Counted from the first letter of the stretch, positions 16,639 through 26,866 are shown. The stretch is 64,000 bases of DNA from Leptolyngbya ohadii IS1 (GCF_002215035.1 NZ_NKFP01000006.1:1190530-1254529), one strand, 5' to 3'. Program-made: numbers and translations. Notes: a model not told the origin generated them from the letters alone.

Positions 16639-16841
16639 GTTCGCTGAAGTACCCGTGATTGAAGTGCAGTTGCCGAAGTGCAAGTGTGGGAAATCCTTGC
16701 CGACAAACAAAACAGCCACGGGGTACTTTCCTGAAGCCGCAACTTAAGCAAACTGCAAGAAGCGATCGCCCGTGACTATCCGTTATTTCTAGCTTAGCGG
16801 GTATGAACTTTTCTGCCAGGCTGCAAGTATCCTGCTCCCGA

Positions 16842-16884
16842 TAAAAAAGCAGCTTTCCCTACAGACTCTCTGACAGGAAAACTG
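16842..16884 (-). terminator. intrinsic terminator of sodB
   Basis: On the minus strand CAGTTTTCCT (16884-16875) pairs with AGGGAAAGCTG (16860-16850), including G-T pairs, around a loop of about 14 nt. A run of T follows (16848-16843). It lies about 45 bp after the sodB stop. Confidence 0.75.
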
Positions 16885-16889
16885 CGCGT

Positions 16890-16917
16890 CCCCCCAGAAT
16901 TAGGGACTAGGGGGCGG
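16890..16917. repeat. dispersed CCCCCAGAATT...AGGGGGC element
   Basis: A short imperfect palindrome, CCCCCAGAATTAGGGACTAG then GGGGC. Relatives occur at 51227-51254, 52764-52793, 52829-52857 and 57830-57852. Confidence 0.7.
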
Positions 16918-16926
16918 TTTGGATTT

Positions 16927-17538
16927 CTAAGCCGCTGCTGCCAGATTTTGCGCCACGAAATCCCAGTTGATCAGGTTTTCTACAAACGCCTTCTCATAGT
17001 CGGGACGGCGATTCTGGTAGTCCAGATAGTAGGCGTGTTCCCATACATCCATCGTCAGCAGCGGAGTCTGCCCCATTGCCAGCGGCGTAACCCCATCGGG
17101 AGTCTTGGTGATTTTCAGCGTGCCGTTGTCCAGCACTAGCCAAGCCCAACCGCTACCAAACTGGGTCGTTCCAGCAGTCACGAACTGCTCTTTGAAGGCG
17201 TCGTAGCTGCCAAAGTCGGCGTTGATTTTGTCCAGCAGTGCGCCTGTGGGAGCGCCACCACCACCGGGCTTCATGCAGTTCCAGTAGAAGGTGTGGTTCC
17301 AGGCTTGTGCGGCATTGTTAAATAGACCGCTCTGGCTCTTAGCCGCATCACCATTGAAGGACGCTTTGATCACCTCTTCGATCGTCTTATCTGCCATGCC
17401 CTGCTCGGCTGCCATCTTGTTGTAGTTGTTCACATAGGCAGCGTGGTGCTTGTCGTGGTGGAACTCCAGGGTACCGGAAGAGATATGGGGTTCCAGGGCT
17501 TTGTAGTCGTAAGGAAGGGGAGCCAGTTCGTAAGCCAT
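16927..17538 (-). CDS. sodB: superoxide dismutase, iron type
   Basis: Fe-superoxide dismutase of 203 residues, converting superoxide to oxygen and hydrogen peroxide in the cytoplasm. Metal ligands are His27 (FHHDKHH), His82 (WNHTFYWNC), Asp164 and His168 (DVWEHAYY). Gln78 in NNAAQAWNH and the segment TQFGSGWAWL mark the iron rather than manganese type. The ATG has GAGGA 8 nt upstream. A terminator follows at 16884-16842. The gene is monocistronic and divergent from secD. Confidence 0.97.
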   Translation of the reverse strand: MAYELAPLPYDYKALEPHISSGTLEFHHDKHHAAYVNNYNKMAAEQGMADKTIEEVIKASFNGDAAKSQSGLFNNAAQAWNHTFYWNCMKPGGGGAPTGALLDKINADFGSYDAFKEQFVTAGTTQFGSGWAWLVLDNGTLKITKTPDGVTPLAMGQTPLLTMDVWEHAYYLDYQNRRPDYEKAFVENLINWDFVAQNLAAAA

Positions 17539-17931
17539 AGTGTTCGTCCTCTAAAGAGATCGTACAAATTTGGATGGATCGGTTAAGTTCTTGCTGACTG
17601 GATGTCTCACCGTCGTCAAAACGGAACGATCGAGTGAAATCAGGAGGATGCGGCTTGTGCGAATCGCCACCTGAATCCAGCCAGTCTTGATCAGCTACGC
17701 TGCTGTCATCCCTGATTCACAGCGCAGAATCACTATCGATAGGATCTTATATCAAAAGTGAGAGGATATTAGGTTTTCTGCCGCACCTGACGATCGCCCA
17801 TCGCTCACTCCGCTTATGAATCTATGCCAGCCTGCTTCACCATCAAACGGATTCAATGCCCGATCGCGACTGGAGGCGAATAGGATAGAAATGCAGCTAT
17901 CATGTTGCATGGGCTACCGATACAGGTCAAT
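17539..17931. other. divergent intergenic region sodB/secD
   Basis: About 390 bp holding the promoters of sodB and secD. I could not pick a convincing pair of promoter boxes. No gene or repeat is seen. Confidence 0.5.
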
Positions 17932-19350
17932 ATGGGCAGACAACGTTCGATTCTCGCATTTATTTTTGTGCTGGCAATCGCCGCGATCGTCGTCCTGACG
18001 CAAGTGCCGATGCGTTTAGGTCTAGACTTGCAGGGCGGTTCGCAGATTACGCTTCAGGTGAAAACCACCGAGGCTGTGCCGCAAATCACGCCGGAAAAAT
18101 TGGATGGCGTCAAGCGCGTCGTCGAAAACCGGATTAACGGTCTGGGCGTGTCCGAAGCCGTGGTGCAAACGGTGGGCGAAAACCAGCTTCTCGTGCAGCT
18201 TCCGGGCGTCAGCGATCCGGCACAGGCAGAAAGGGTTCTGGGCGGCACCGCTCAGCTCGATTTCCGAGAACAGCGCAAGGGCACCGAGGCACAGCTTGCC
18301 GTTGAGTATCAGGTCTTGCAGGGCTTGCGTCAAGAGCAGGCAACCCTGGCGCAGGGCACTGATCAGGCAGCAATTGAGAAAAACAAGGAAGCGATCGATC
18401 GCAGCAATCAGGCGATCGCCGGACTCTTTGATAAAACGAACTTTACGGGCGACAGCTTAAGAAATGCCTACCCGCAGCCGCTCAACCAGGCGGGCAATTC
18501 CTGGGAAGTGGTACTGGTGTTTAACGATCAGGGCGCGGAACAGTTTGCCCAGCTCACCAAGAACGTAGCGGGAACGGGACGCAGCCTGGGAATTTTCCTG
18601 GATGAAAAATTGCTGAGTGCCCCGGTGGTAGATGCCCGCTATGCAGAGACCGGAATTACGGGTGGACAAGCCAGCATCAGCGGCAACTTTGATACGCAGT
18701 CTGCCAGCGATCTGGCGGTTCAGCTTCGCGGCGGCGCATTGCCCGTTCCTGTGGAAGTTGTGGAAAACCGGACGGTGGGCGCAACCCTGGGACAGGACAG
18801 CATTCAGAGCAGTATCTACGCCGGAGTTGCCGGACTGATGCTGGTGCTGATCTTCATGGTGATCTATTACCGTCTTCCCGGACTGATCGCCGATATTGCT
18901 TTGGTTCTCTATGCCCTGTTTACGCTGGCAATCTTTAACCTGCTGGGCGTGACCCTCACTCTGCCGGGAATTGCCGGATTTATCCTCAGTATCGGTATGG
19001 CGGTAGACGCGAACGTGCTGATTTTTGAGCGGACTCGTGAGGAGCTGAAGGCAGGCAAAACCTTGTATCGATCGGTGGAATCAGGCTTCTATCGCGCTTT
19101 CTCCAGCATTCTGGACAGTAACGTAACAACCCTGATTGCCTGTGCTGCCCTGTTCTGGTTGGGAGCCGGACTGGTTCGTGGTTTTGCCCTCACTCTGGCG
19201 CTGGGTGTAGCGGTGAGTATGTTCACGGCGCTGACTTGTAGCCGCACCCTGCTGATGATGGCGCTCAGCATTCCCAGCCTGCGGAAGCCCAACTGGTACT
19301 GCCCCGGACTCTCCGCCTCTCGTCCTCTTCAAGCCGAAAAAACGTCATGA
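17932..19350 (+). CDS. secD: protein translocase subunit SecD
   Basis: Inner/thylakoid-membrane component of the SecDF complex, which uses ion flow to help complete protein export. About 472 residues: one N-terminal helix, then the [15 protein letters not shown] motif that marks SecD, a large periplasmic domain, and five C-terminal helices with [18 protein letters not shown]. The start is taken at ATG 17932 with AGGT just upstream; an in-frame ATG at 17902 would add ten residues. It overlaps secF by 4 nt (ATGA), showing a two-gene operon. Confidence 0.97.
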   Translation: MGRQRSILAFIFVLAIAAIVVLTQVPMRLGLDLQGGSQITLQVKTTEAVPQITPEKLDGVKRVVENRINGLGVSEAVVQTVGENQLLVQLPGVSDPAQAERVLGGTAQLDFREQRKGTEAQLAVEYQVLQGLRQEQATLAQGTDQAAIEKNKEAIDRSNQAIAGLFDKTNFTGDSLRNAYPQPLNQAGNSWEVVLVFNDQGAEQFAQLTKNVAGTGRSLGIFLDEKLLSAPVVDARYAETGITGGQASISGNFDTQSASDLAVQLRGGALPVPVEVVENRTVGATLGQDSIQSSIYAGVAGLMLVLIFMVIYYRLPGLIADIALVLYALFTLAIFNLLGVTLTLPGIAGFILSIGMAVDANVLIFERTREELKAGKTLYRSVESGFYRAFSSILDSNVTTLIACAALFWLGAGLVRGFALTLALGVAVSMFTALTCSRTLLMMALSIPSLRKPNWYCPGLSASRPLQAEKTS

Positions 19351-20294
19351 CACTGAAAGTCATCCAACAGCGATCGATCTGGTGGGCAATTTCCGGAGCC
19401 GTTATTCTGGCGGGATTGATTGCTATGCTCATCTCCTGGCAGCAGTTGGGCGCACCCCTGCGTCCCAGTCTCGACTTTGTGGGCGGTACTCGCTTGCAGC
19501 TAGAACTAGACTGTAGCCAGCCGAATTCCTGTGCTGAACCGATCGATCCGGCAAAGGTGCGTCAGGTGCTAGAGGCACAAAATCTGGCGAACAGCAGCGT
19601 GCAAATTGTGGGACAGGATCAACACACGGTTTCCCTGCGAACTTCTTTCCTCAGTCCCGATCAGCGTGCCCAGCTTCAGGATGCCCTCTCAAAGGAATTC
19701 GGGGCGTTTGACCCCGCAAAAACCCAGATCGATACGGTAGGTCCAACGATCGGACGACAGCTCTTTACCTCCGGACTCCTGGCGCTGGTGATCTCGTTTG
19801 TCGGCATCATGGTCTATGTGGGCTTCCGATTCCAGCCAGATTTTGCCGTGTTCGCCGTTGTGGCGCTGTTCCATGACGTGCTGATTACGGTCGGCGTGTT
19901 TGCCATCCTGGGTCTGCTGTTTGGGGTAGAGGTAGACAGCTTGTTTATCGTGGCGCTCCTGACGATCGTGGGATTTTCGGTGAACGATACGGTGGTGATC
20001 TACGACCGCATCCGGGAAACGACGCAGATTGACGGCGATCGATCGATTAATGAGATTGTGGACGATGCGGTGAACCAAACCCTGGCACGATCGATTAACA
20101 CAACGCTGACTGCCCTGCTGCCCCTGACGGCAATCTTTTTCCTGGGCGGCGATACCCTGAAGTATTTTGCGCTGGCGCTGATTATTGGCTTCCTTGCCGG
20201 AGCCTATTCCAGTATCTTTATTGCCAGTACGCTGCTTGCCTGGTGGCGAGTCCGCAGTGAAAAAACGCTGCCTGCGACGCCGATCGAAGGCTAG
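19347..20294 (+). CDS. secF: protein translocase subunit SecF
   Basis: Partner of SecD, 315 residues with six membrane helices. The N-terminal region carries [13 protein letters not shown], the SecF counterpart of the SecD motif, and the C-terminal part has [17 protein letters not shown]. The start codon overlaps the secD stop, so the two are translationally coupled. The stop lies 40 nt before the next gene. Confidence 0.97.
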   Translation: MTLKVIQQRSIWWAISGAVILAGLIAMLISWQQLGAPLRPSLDFVGGTRLQLELDCSQPNSCAEPIDPAKVRQVLEAQNLANSSVQIVGQDQHTVSLRTSFLSPDQRAQLQDALSKEFGAFDPAKTQIDTVGPTIGRQLFTSGLLALVISFVGIMVYVGFRFQPDFAVFAVVALFHDVLITVGVFAILGLLFGVEVDSLFIVALLTIVGFSVNDTVVIYDRIRETTQIDGDRSINEIVDDAVNQTLARSINTTLTALLPLTAIFFLGGDTLKYFALALIIGFLAGAYSSIFIASTLLAWWRVRSEKTLPATPIEG

Positions 20295-20334
20295 GTTACT
20301 TACTCATTCCTCAGGGATTCTTCAGGGTTGCCCC

Positions 20335-20991
20335 ATGCCCAAAAAACCAATCAATACAGAACAGCGGGTCGTCCTGCAAGACGTGAGCTGGGATCAGTAC
20401 GAACATCTGCTCAAGGAACTCGGCGCAAATCGGCAAACGCGGCTTACCTTCTGTCGCGGCAAGCTGGAAATGATGCACCCGATCGAGGCGCATGAGCGAT
20501 GCAGCAAGCTGATCGAGTCGCTGCTGATTGTCCTGGGAGAAGAAAAGCAGTTTCCCCTGACGACGATCGCCCCGGTGGTGCTGAAGCATCCGGAATACGG
20601 CTATGCCACGGAAACGGATACGGGCTATTACCTCCAGGAAAACGCGCCCCAGAAGCGCCGATCCGCAATTCTAATTCCCAGCGATCCGCCGCCGGATATT
20701 CTGGTGGAAGTTTCTTTGACGAAAAGCGCGATCGAAAAACTGCCCCTTTATGCAACATTGGGCATCCCGGAAGTCTGGCGCTACTTCACCGTTGCTGGAG
20801 ATGACGTGCTGAAGGGCAATCTCCGCATATATCACCTGGAGAACGGAGACTACGTAGAGCATTCCCACAGCCTCGGTTTGCCCTTCCTTCCCGCCGATCG
20901 GATTCAGCAGTTTTTAGAGCAAAGTGATTCCATGAGTCTGGCGGCGGCGCTGCGCGTTTTGCGATCGTGGGCGGAGGAGCTTCCAGATTAG
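20335..20991 (+). CDS. Uma2 family (DUF820) endonuclease-like protein
   Basis: Protein of 218 residues of the Uma2/DUF820 family, which is greatly expanded in cyanobacteria and has a restriction-endonuclease-like fold. The core PDILVEVSLTKSAIEK supplies the acidic and Lys residues of the PD-(D/E)xK pattern, and YATLGIPEVWRYF is typical of the family. The biological role of these proteins is unknown. The start ATG 20335 follows CAGGGTTGCCCC. It lies 40 nt after secF and may be read through from that operon. Confidence 0.88.
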   Translation: MPKKPINTEQRVVLQDVSWDQYEHLLKELGANRQTRLTFCRGKLEMMHPIEAHERCSKLIESLLIVLGEEKQFPLTTIAPVVLKHPEYGYATETDTGYYLQENAPQKRRSAILIPSDPPPDILVEVSLTKSAIEKLPLYATLGIPEVWRYFTVAGDDVLKGNLRIYHLENGDYVEHSHSLGLPFLPADRIQQFLEQSDSMSLAAALRVLRSWAEELPD

Positions 20992-21030
20992 GGCTTTTCC
21001 GTCCTTCGGAGAAGGCTTCATAATCAGAGT

Positions 21031-21828
21031 ATGGAGAAACAACTTTTCGTCGATAAGGAAACGCTCAAGGCGCGAACCATCTTCCTGGGCGAAAGCCTCG
21101 AACTCAAAGCGCTGGAAACCACTGACTTCCTGGGCAAACTGCCGCTGGTGCTTCCGGCGGGGGAGTATGGGTGTGCGGTGTTCTTTCGCTACGGTGTCGT
21201 AACCCTGTTTGGACTCAGCCCCGTCGAGGAAGCCTCTTTCCTGAACAGCCTGAAGCCCTTTGTGGGTCAGCCTTTCCCGAAGCCAGAAACCGAGGAAGCC
21301 GTTTTGCAGCTTGACCCCACGGGAGGCGGTCGCGTTGAGAATGGCGTGATCTGGGTGCAGGAATTCAGCGTAGAGCGGATGCAGATTGTGTCGGAGGTGC
21401 TGGCAAAGAGTGTGGTGCTGGCGCATTACGAGTCTGGAACCGCCCGAATTTTCGACCAGCTTGAACCTCTGGCAGATGGACTTCAGCGCACCACAAAAGA
21501 TGAACGCTGGGGCAAAGAACTCCTCCGGCAACTGGGCAGAACCCTCTCGATTCAGCACAAGATGGTCGGACGGGTGGAAATTACCGATAAGCCCGATCTC
21601 CTCTGGGATGCCCCAGAACTGGAGCGCATGTATCTCCGCTTGGAAGATGAATACGAAATCCGCGAACGCCATCAAGCACTCGAACGCAAGCTTGACCTGA
21701 TCACCCAAACCGCCGAAACAGTGCTGGATCTGCTTCAGCACAATACGGGTTTACGGGTGGAGTGGTACGTGGTGATTCTCATCGTCGTGGAAGTGCTGCT
21801 GTCGGTCTACGATGTGCTTCTACATTAG
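21031..21828 (+). CDS. RMD1/YagE (DUF155) family protein
   Basis: Protein of 265 residues. The acidic N-terminal half (FRYGVVTLFGLS), the central DERWGKELLRQLGR and ERMYLRLEDEYEIRER segments, and a C-terminal membrane helix (VVILIVVEVLLSVYDVLL) match the RMD1/YagE family. Eukaryotic members sit in organelle membranes; the bacterial function is not established. The last helix would anchor it in a membrane with the bulk in the cytoplasm. It begins 39 nt after the Uma2 gene. Confidence 0.85.
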   Translation: MEKQLFVDKETLKARTIFLGESLELKALETTDFLGKLPLVLPAGEYGCAVFFRYGVVTLFGLSPVEEASFLNSLKPFVGQPFPKPETEEAVLQLDPTGGGRVENGVIWVQEFSVERMQIVSEVLAKSVVLAHYESGTARIFDQLEPLADGLQRTTKDERWGKELLRQLGRTLSIQHKMVGRVEITDKPDLLWDAPELERMYLRLEDEYEIRERHQALERKLDLITQTAETVLDLLQHNTGLRVEWYVVILIVVEVLLSVYDVLLH

Positions 21829-22229
21829 TGCATTAGGCTAAGGGGCGATCTGCCGAGGGCGGTTGCGCGAAGCGATCGGGTTTCTCGGTTCCTGTTGAAT
21901 CTGGTATCCAGAAATCTGGTGAAATCTGCAATCTGGTTTTGAACTCTGGTGTCCGGGCTCAGCCTGGATATGGCTCGGATGCGGCTCTGCCACTAACTCA
22001 TCGGATCTGGAGGCAGAGCCTCCTATTTACAATTCCAACGCAGAACATTGGAACGAGGGAAAAGAGCATTGGAACGAAGGAATTCCCATTTGAGGAACAA
22101 CCGGATGCCCTAATTCGACAGTTAATTTTACTAATCGTTACAAGGAAGAACCAGATTTCGGTAGAGTAAGGTCTGGAGAAGCAGGTCTTAACCCAAACCG
22201 CGATCGAATTTCTTTGCGCCATCGAGAAC
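21829..22229. other. intergenic region with dispersed repeat element
   Basis: About 400 bp without a gene. AATCTGGT-type short repeats occupy 21898-21950. A dispersed palindromic element occupies about 21955-22058, with a near duplicate of its last part at 22063-22080. Confidence 0.7.
21955..22080. repeat. dispersed element with AGGCAGAGCCTCC and TTCCAACGCAGAACATTGGAACGA
   Basis: It contains AGGCAGAGCCTCC, then a palindrome ATTCCAACGCAGAACATTGG with flanking AACGAGG, with the last part repeated (AGCATTGGAACGAAGG). A second copy lies at 51118-51201, in a different gap and next to a different gene. Confidence 0.85.
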
Positions 22230-24044
22230 ATGAAAGTAGAGCCACCCAAAGCGACATTACCGTGGAAGTTGCAGGCAAGTCACGCCTGGATATTTGCCCT
22301 TGTATGGATTGGTTTAGCTACGGGAATCGCGTTCTGGCTGCATCTGGGCAGTATTGGCTTGGTGGACGAAACCGAACCGCTGTTTGCGGAAGCCGCCCGC
22401 CAAATGAAGATAACTGGCGATTGGATTACGCCCTACTTTAACGGCAATACCCGCTTTGATAAGCCGCCCCTCGTTTACTGGATTATGGCGATCGCCTATC
22501 AGACGGTAGGCGTGAATGAATGGTCGGCTCGCTTTCCCTCGGCGCTGGCAGGCACGTTCTTAGCGGTGTTTGGCTTTTATACCCTGCGTCGGTTTGGGTT
22601 TTCCCGTCCCGGAAGCGCGATCGCGGCACAGGAAGCAGTAGCCGCCGAGAAGCCGATTCCGTCAGAGATTGACCGTCAGCTCTGGATTGCGGCACTGGTG
22701 GGTTCGGCCGCGATGGTGTTAAATCCACAAACGATCGTCTGGGGCAGAACGGGAGTCTCGGATATGCTGCTGAGCGGCTGTATCGGTGGGTGTCTGCTGG
22801 CGTTTTTCTGCGGCTATGCCCAGCCCAATCGCCCCAAAATGCAGGATCGCTGGTATCTTGCCGCCTACGTGCTGAGTGCGCTAGCAGTCCTTACCAAAGG
22901 TCCGGTGGGCATTGTAATTCCCGGAATGATTGTGCTGGCATTTCTCTTTTACACGGGCAATTTGTGGACGGTGCTGCGAGAACTGAAGCTAATCCGGGGG
23001 GCGCTAATTTTCGTCGCGATTACGCTGCCCTGGTACATTCTGGTGACGCTGGCAAACGGGGATGCCTTTATTAATTCTTTCTTCGGCTACCACAACATCG
23101 AGCGATTTACCCAGGTGGTGAACCGCCACTCGGCTCCCTGGTATTTCTATTTTCTGGTGGTGCCGATCGCCTTTATGCCCTGGTCGATCCATTTGCCCGC
23201 CGCCTTTGCCCAACTTCGGTTCTGGAAACGATCGGCATGGCAGCAGCAGCCTCGCGCCAGTCATTTGGGAATTTTTGCGCTGATTTGGTTTGCGGTCGTA
23301 TTTGTGTTCTTTACGATCGCCGTGACCAAACTTCCCAGCTACACGATTCCCCTGTTGCCTGCCTGTGCCATTCTGGTTGCGCTGTTTTGGAGTGATCAGA
23401 TGACCCATGCAAGCGTGGGCAGCAAGAAATTTGCCTGGATCAGCCATTGGGTGAATATTCTCGTGCTGTTTGCTCTGGCATGGGCAACCTACTACAGTCC
23501 TAACTGGCTGGGAAATGATCCCGAACTGCCAAACCTACCGAATCTCATTCGTGAGGCAGGTGTCGAAATCTGGGGTGGAGTAGCCTGGGCAGTCGCGGCG
23601 ATCGGGGGCATTATTTTGCTGCTGCGTCGTCAGGGACGGTGGCTCTGGGTGGCAAATTTGGTGGGCTTTGTTGCTTTTGTGCTGCTGACGCTGATGCCCG
23701 CCGCTGCGCTAATGGATGTCGAACGGCAGTTACCGCTACGCGACTTGTCCCAAACAATTGTGCAGGTGCAGCAGCCCAACGAACCGCTCGTGATGATTGG
23801 ATTTGGCAAACCTTCGATCGTCTTTTATACCGATCGCTATGTCAACTTTATCCCCGACCCGGATGACGTCATCCCCGACCTGCAAGACCTCATGACTGCC
23901 AATCCTGCGCCGCCGAGCATCCTGGTTCTAGGACGGGACGTGAAGCTGCGCGAAGCCAAACTGCGTCCTCGACAGTATGAGCTAATTAAAGAAGCAGGCA
24001 TTTATCAACTGGTGAGAATTCGCCCCAATGCTCTAAGGCAGTAG
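22230..24044 (+). CDS. ArnT/PMT-like membrane glycosyltransferase (GT39/GT83 type)
   Basis: Integral membrane protein of 604 residues with about 12 helices. The first periplasmic loop contains VDETEPLFAEAARQM, the Asp-Glu motif of the GT-C fold, and TRFDKPPLVYW follows as in ArnT relatives. These enzymes transfer a sugar from a polyprenyl-phosphate donor to lipid or protein outside the cytoplasmic face. The acceptor cannot be told from sequence. The stop lies 56 nt before the stop codon of the convergent amidotransferase gene. Confidence 0.88.
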   Translation: MKVEPPKATLPWKLQASHAWIFALVWIGLATGIAFWLHLGSIGLVDETEPLFAEAARQMKITGDWITPYFNGNTRFDKPPLVYWIMAIAYQTVGVNEWSARFPSALAGTFLAVFGFYTLRRFGFSRPGSAIAAQEAVAAEKPIPSEIDRQLWIAALVGSAAMVLNPQTIVWGRTGVSDMLLSGCIGGCLLAFFCGYAQPNRPKMQDRWYLAAYVLSALAVLTKGPVGIVIPGMIVLAFLFYTGNLWTVLRELKLIRGALIFVAITLPWYILVTLANGDAFINSFFGYHNIERFTQVVNRHSAPWYFYFLVVPIAFMPWSIHLPAAFAQLRFWKRSAWQQQPRASHLGIFALIWFAVVFVFFTIAVTKLPSYTIPLLPACAILVALFWSDQMTHASVGSKKFAWISHWVNILVLFALAWATYYSPNWLGNDPELPNLPNLIREAGVEIWGGVAWAVAAIGGIILLLRRQGRWLWVANLVGFVAFVLLTLMPAAALMDVERQLPLRDLSQTIVQVQQPNEPLVMIGFGKPSIVFYTDRYVNFIPDPDDVIPDLQDLMTANPAPPSILVLGRDVKLREAKLRPRQYELIKEAGIYQLVRIRPNALRQ

Positions 24045-24070
24045 ATTCACAGCTAGTTGAGAGGCTTCAG

Positions 24071-24104
24071 TTCTTGTGGGATGGGCATCTTGCCCGCCTT
24101 TTAC
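24071..24104. repeat. dispersed TTGTGGGATGGGCATCTTGCCCGCC element
   Basis: Contains GGGATGGGCATCTTGCCCGC, with an imperfect palindrome GGGCATCTTGCCC. A diverged copy lies at 29113-29143. Confidence 0.75.
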
Positions 24105-24889
24105 TCCACTGGCAAACTCAGAAAGCGCTGCATCAATCGATCGGCTAATAACCCCACTGAGCGATCGTATTGCTGTGCCTGGGCAAAAAGCTGCTTGAGG
24201 GATAGACCAGAACTGCGCTGAAGTTCTCCATTCAGCAGATTGGCGCATTGGTTGAGCAGCCGTTCATCAAACTCTAGATGAAACTGAAGTGCCCAGACGT
24301 GGTTCTGGTAACGAAAGGCTTGGTGGGGATAGGTGGCGCTTTTTGCCAGATGCACCGTTCCCGGCGGCAACTCAAAGGTGTCCTGGTGAAACTGAAAGAC
24401 GTTAAATCGGGAGGGAAACTCTCCCAGCAATCGATCGTCCTTTGCCGCCTCGGTCAATTCCACCTCACACCAGCCCGTCTCCCGCCCAGCATTCCCCGGA
24501 TACGCCTTTCCTCCCAGCACACGGGCTAACACCTGCGATCCCAGACAGATCCCCAGCGTTGGAATTCCCCGCTCGATCGCCGCCTCGACAAAGCGAAATT
24601 CTGCGTGCAAGAAGGGATACTGCGCGTCTTCGTAGGCACCCATCCTGCCGCCCAAAATTACCAGATGGGAGAAGCGATCGATTTCTTGCGCGGGCAGGCT
24701 TTCTCCTGCTGCAATTTCCCAATAGCGAATCGATCTGCAATTCCGCTGTGCCGCTGCTTCTAGCAAACCTAGAGACGTGCAGGGCTCATGGCGAATCACC
24801 AGCAGAAAGGGGCGATCGATCGGTGTTTTTTGTCCGGTGGGATCGGTTCCGATTTGGGTCAATCCAGGTTCAGTCAATTTGTCCGTCAT
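24101..24889 (-). CDS. type 1 glutamine amidotransferase (GMP synthase-like)
   Basis: Stand-alone class I glutamine amidotransferase domain of 262 residues. The nucleophile elbow LGICLGSQVLARVLGG holds the Cys, and LQFHLEFDE supplies His and Glu. Similar stand-alone proteins are common in bacteria and often have unknown acceptors; an ammonia-donating partner is not adjacent. It is on the minus strand, convergent with the glycosyltransferase. Confidence 0.85.
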   Translation of the reverse strand: MTDKLTEPGLTQIGTDPTGQKTPIDRPFLLVIRHEPCTSLGLLEAAAQRNCRSIRYWEIAAGESLPAQEIDRFSHLVILGGRMGAYEDAQYPFLHAEFRFVEAAIERGIPTLGICLGSQVLARVLGGKAYPGNAGRETGWCEVELTEAAKDDRLLGEFPSRFNVFQFHQDTFELPPGTVHLAKSATYPHQAFRYQNHVWALQFHLEFDERLLNQCANLLNGELQRSSGLSLKQLFAQAQQYDRSVGLLADRLMQRFLSLPVE

Positions 24890-24948
24890 ACTAACTTCGG
24901 GAAAACTTTCTCTCTTGCTTTCTTGGCGCTCTAAAGCAAACCAGCTTC

Positions 24949-25278
24949 CTAAAGCGAATCAGTTCGATGCATCGACTCAATCAGTTCCTCGATCGCTTCA
25001 TCGTCGGGACATTCGGCAAGCTGCGCCTTCAACCACTTTAATTCCTCTGGGTCTAGCTTTTGGGACTGGTAAACCAGCAGCGTTCCTGCCAGCCGTGCCA
25101 GCGTAATTGGCTCATAGGCAACGTGATTGATCAGCCCAACGGCATCCTCATAGATTTGATTTGCCTCAGTTTCATCGATCGGTTGTCCCAGTTCGGCGGC
25201 GATCGCCTGGAGGCTTTCTGCGATCGACTGTTGTAGCTCCTGCTGAAGATCAGCGTCGGAGGAGTAGAAGTTTGTCAT
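24949..25278 (-). CDS. conserved hypothetical acidic protein
   Basis: Soluble, strongly acidic protein of 109 residues, predicted helical (DADLQQELQQSIAESLQAIAAELG at the start, DEAIEELIESMHR at the end). I do not recognise a family. The start is taken at ATG 25278. It lies 59 nt upstream of the amidotransferase gene on the same strand and could be cotranscribed with it. Confidence 0.6.
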   Translation of the reverse strand: MTNFYSSDADLQQELQQSIAESLQAIAAELGQPIDETEANQIYEDAVGLINHVAYEPITLARLAGTLLVYQSQKLDPEELKWLKAQLAECPDDEAIEELIESMHRTDSL

Positions 25279-25693
25279 CAAAAAATCGCTATCAGAAAAG
25301 ACTGTTGTTCAATGAAATAAAGAAGTCTAAGTCAAAAGAAGTTCCTGTGTCTCAAAGTCTCTTTCTCACAAGTGGGAGAGGAATTTAGGACGAGGGGAAC
25401 AAAAGTGGGATACTCCCAATGAAGACCGCTAAGAGAATGAAAATTACTCAGCTGTCGGCTACTCAGCTGTCGGCTACTCAGTTATCGGCTACTCAGTTAT
25501 CGGCTACTCAGTTATCGGCTACCCAGCTGTCGGCGATCGCTCAGCAGCGCTTTAAGTCCTGACCTTTTAAACTGAGAGACTAGCTAAACTAAAAGACTAG
25601 CTGAAGGACTAGACTGAGAGAAATTTGCACTGAGCGGGTTTGCTCCGTAATCACTAAGCAAGTTCCGCTCCATTATCGTTGTTTTTTGCTGTT
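25279..25693. other. intergenic region with 15-bp tandem array
   Basis: Divergent gap of about 415 bp. It contains the tandem array at 25446-25535 and, directly after it, a looser set of GACTAGCTGAA-like repeats (25577-25620). No gene is supported. Confidence 0.7.
25446..25535. repeat. 15-bp tandem repeat, six copies
   Basis: Six consecutive 15-bp units TACTCAGYTRTCGGC run without gaps and end at a CGATCG site. Variation is confined to a few positions. Confidence 0.97.
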
Positions 25694-26278
25694 ATGACCC
25701 TTCTTGTTGTTGCCACCAGTAATCCCGGTAAGCTGAAAGAAATGCAGGCATATCTCACCGATCCCGACCTGCCGTGGGAATTAAGCCTGAAGCCCGCAGA
25801 ATTAGACGTTGAGGAAACGGGAACTACCTTTCTTGAAAATGCCTGCTTGAAAGCTTCGCAGGTGGCAAAGGCGCTAGGTCAATGGTCGATCGCCGATGAT
25901 TCAGGTCTGAGCGTGGATCTCTTGAACGGTGCGCCGGGAATCTACTCGGCTCGCTATGCCGATACGGATGCGGCTCGGATTGCGCGGCTGCTGGGAGAAC
26001 TGGAAAATCAGCCAAATCGGGGGGCACAGTTTGTTTGTGCGATCGCCTTAGCCCGTCCGGATGGATCGATCGCCCTGCAAACGGAAGGAATTTGTGCCGG
26101 AGAAATTACAGATGCGCCGCGTGGAGCAGGCGGGTTTGGCTATGACCCAATCTTTTATGTGCCGGAAGTTGGCATGACTTTCGCTGAGATGCCCCCGGAG
26201 GTTAAGCACCACATCAGCCACCGGGGGAAAGCATTTGAGGCATTACTGCCCCAGCTTCAGAAGATTCGTCCTGACTGA
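25694..26278 (+). CDS. rdgB: non-canonical purine NTP pyrophosphatase (RdgB/HAM1)
   Basis: House-cleaning enzyme of 194 residues that hydrolyses ITP, dITP and XTP to monophosphates, keeping deaminated purines out of DNA and RNA. The family signatures are present: VVATSNPGKLKE at the N-terminus, ADDSGLSVD in the middle and GFGYDPIFYVPE near residue 155. The start is taken at ATG 25694 because the family begins a few residues before VVATSNPGK. It is convergent with glnB, leaving only 4 nt between stop codons. Confidence 0.95.
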   Translation: MTLLVVATSNPGKLKEMQAYLTDPDLPWELSLKPAELDVEETGTTFLENACLKASQVAKALGQWSIADDSGLSVDLLNGAPGIYSARYADTDAARIARLLGELENQPNRGAQFVCAIALARPDGSIALQTEGICAGEITDAPRGAGGFGYDPIFYVPEVGMTFAEMPPEVKHHISHRGKAFEALLPQLQKIRPD

Positions 26279-26282
26279 AGGA

Positions 26283-26651
<369 letters not shown>

Positions 26652-26715
26652 TCAATTTGTGCGTTGTAGGCTGAATCGCCTGACTGTTTCTAGCACCGCT
26701 ACCAAAAACGATTTT

Positions 26716-26729
26716 GTAGTATAAGCCAC
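26716..26729 (-). promoter_or_regulatory. candidate NtcA site upstream of glnB
   Basis: Read towards glnB the sequence is GTG-N8-TAC, one base from the NtcA consensus GTA-N8-TAC, and about 95 bp upstream of the start. No good -10 box is visible at the expected distance. glnB is a known NtcA target in cyanobacteria. Confidence 0.3.
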
Positions 26730-26866
26730 AGATTGCGATACAGAACCAATTCCACTGATTTTTCACCGATTTCGATCGGGCACTGATGCCCGCAGCCCCA
26801 CGGGATCGCCCAAAAGTACAGAAACCTTAGGATAAGCTGGCAAAATCGCCTGCCGCGATCGATCGC

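Noticed and set aside
25446-25535. Regular short repeats considered as a CRISPR array.
   Set aside because: The units are 15 bp and directly adjacent with no spacers, and no cas genes are present.
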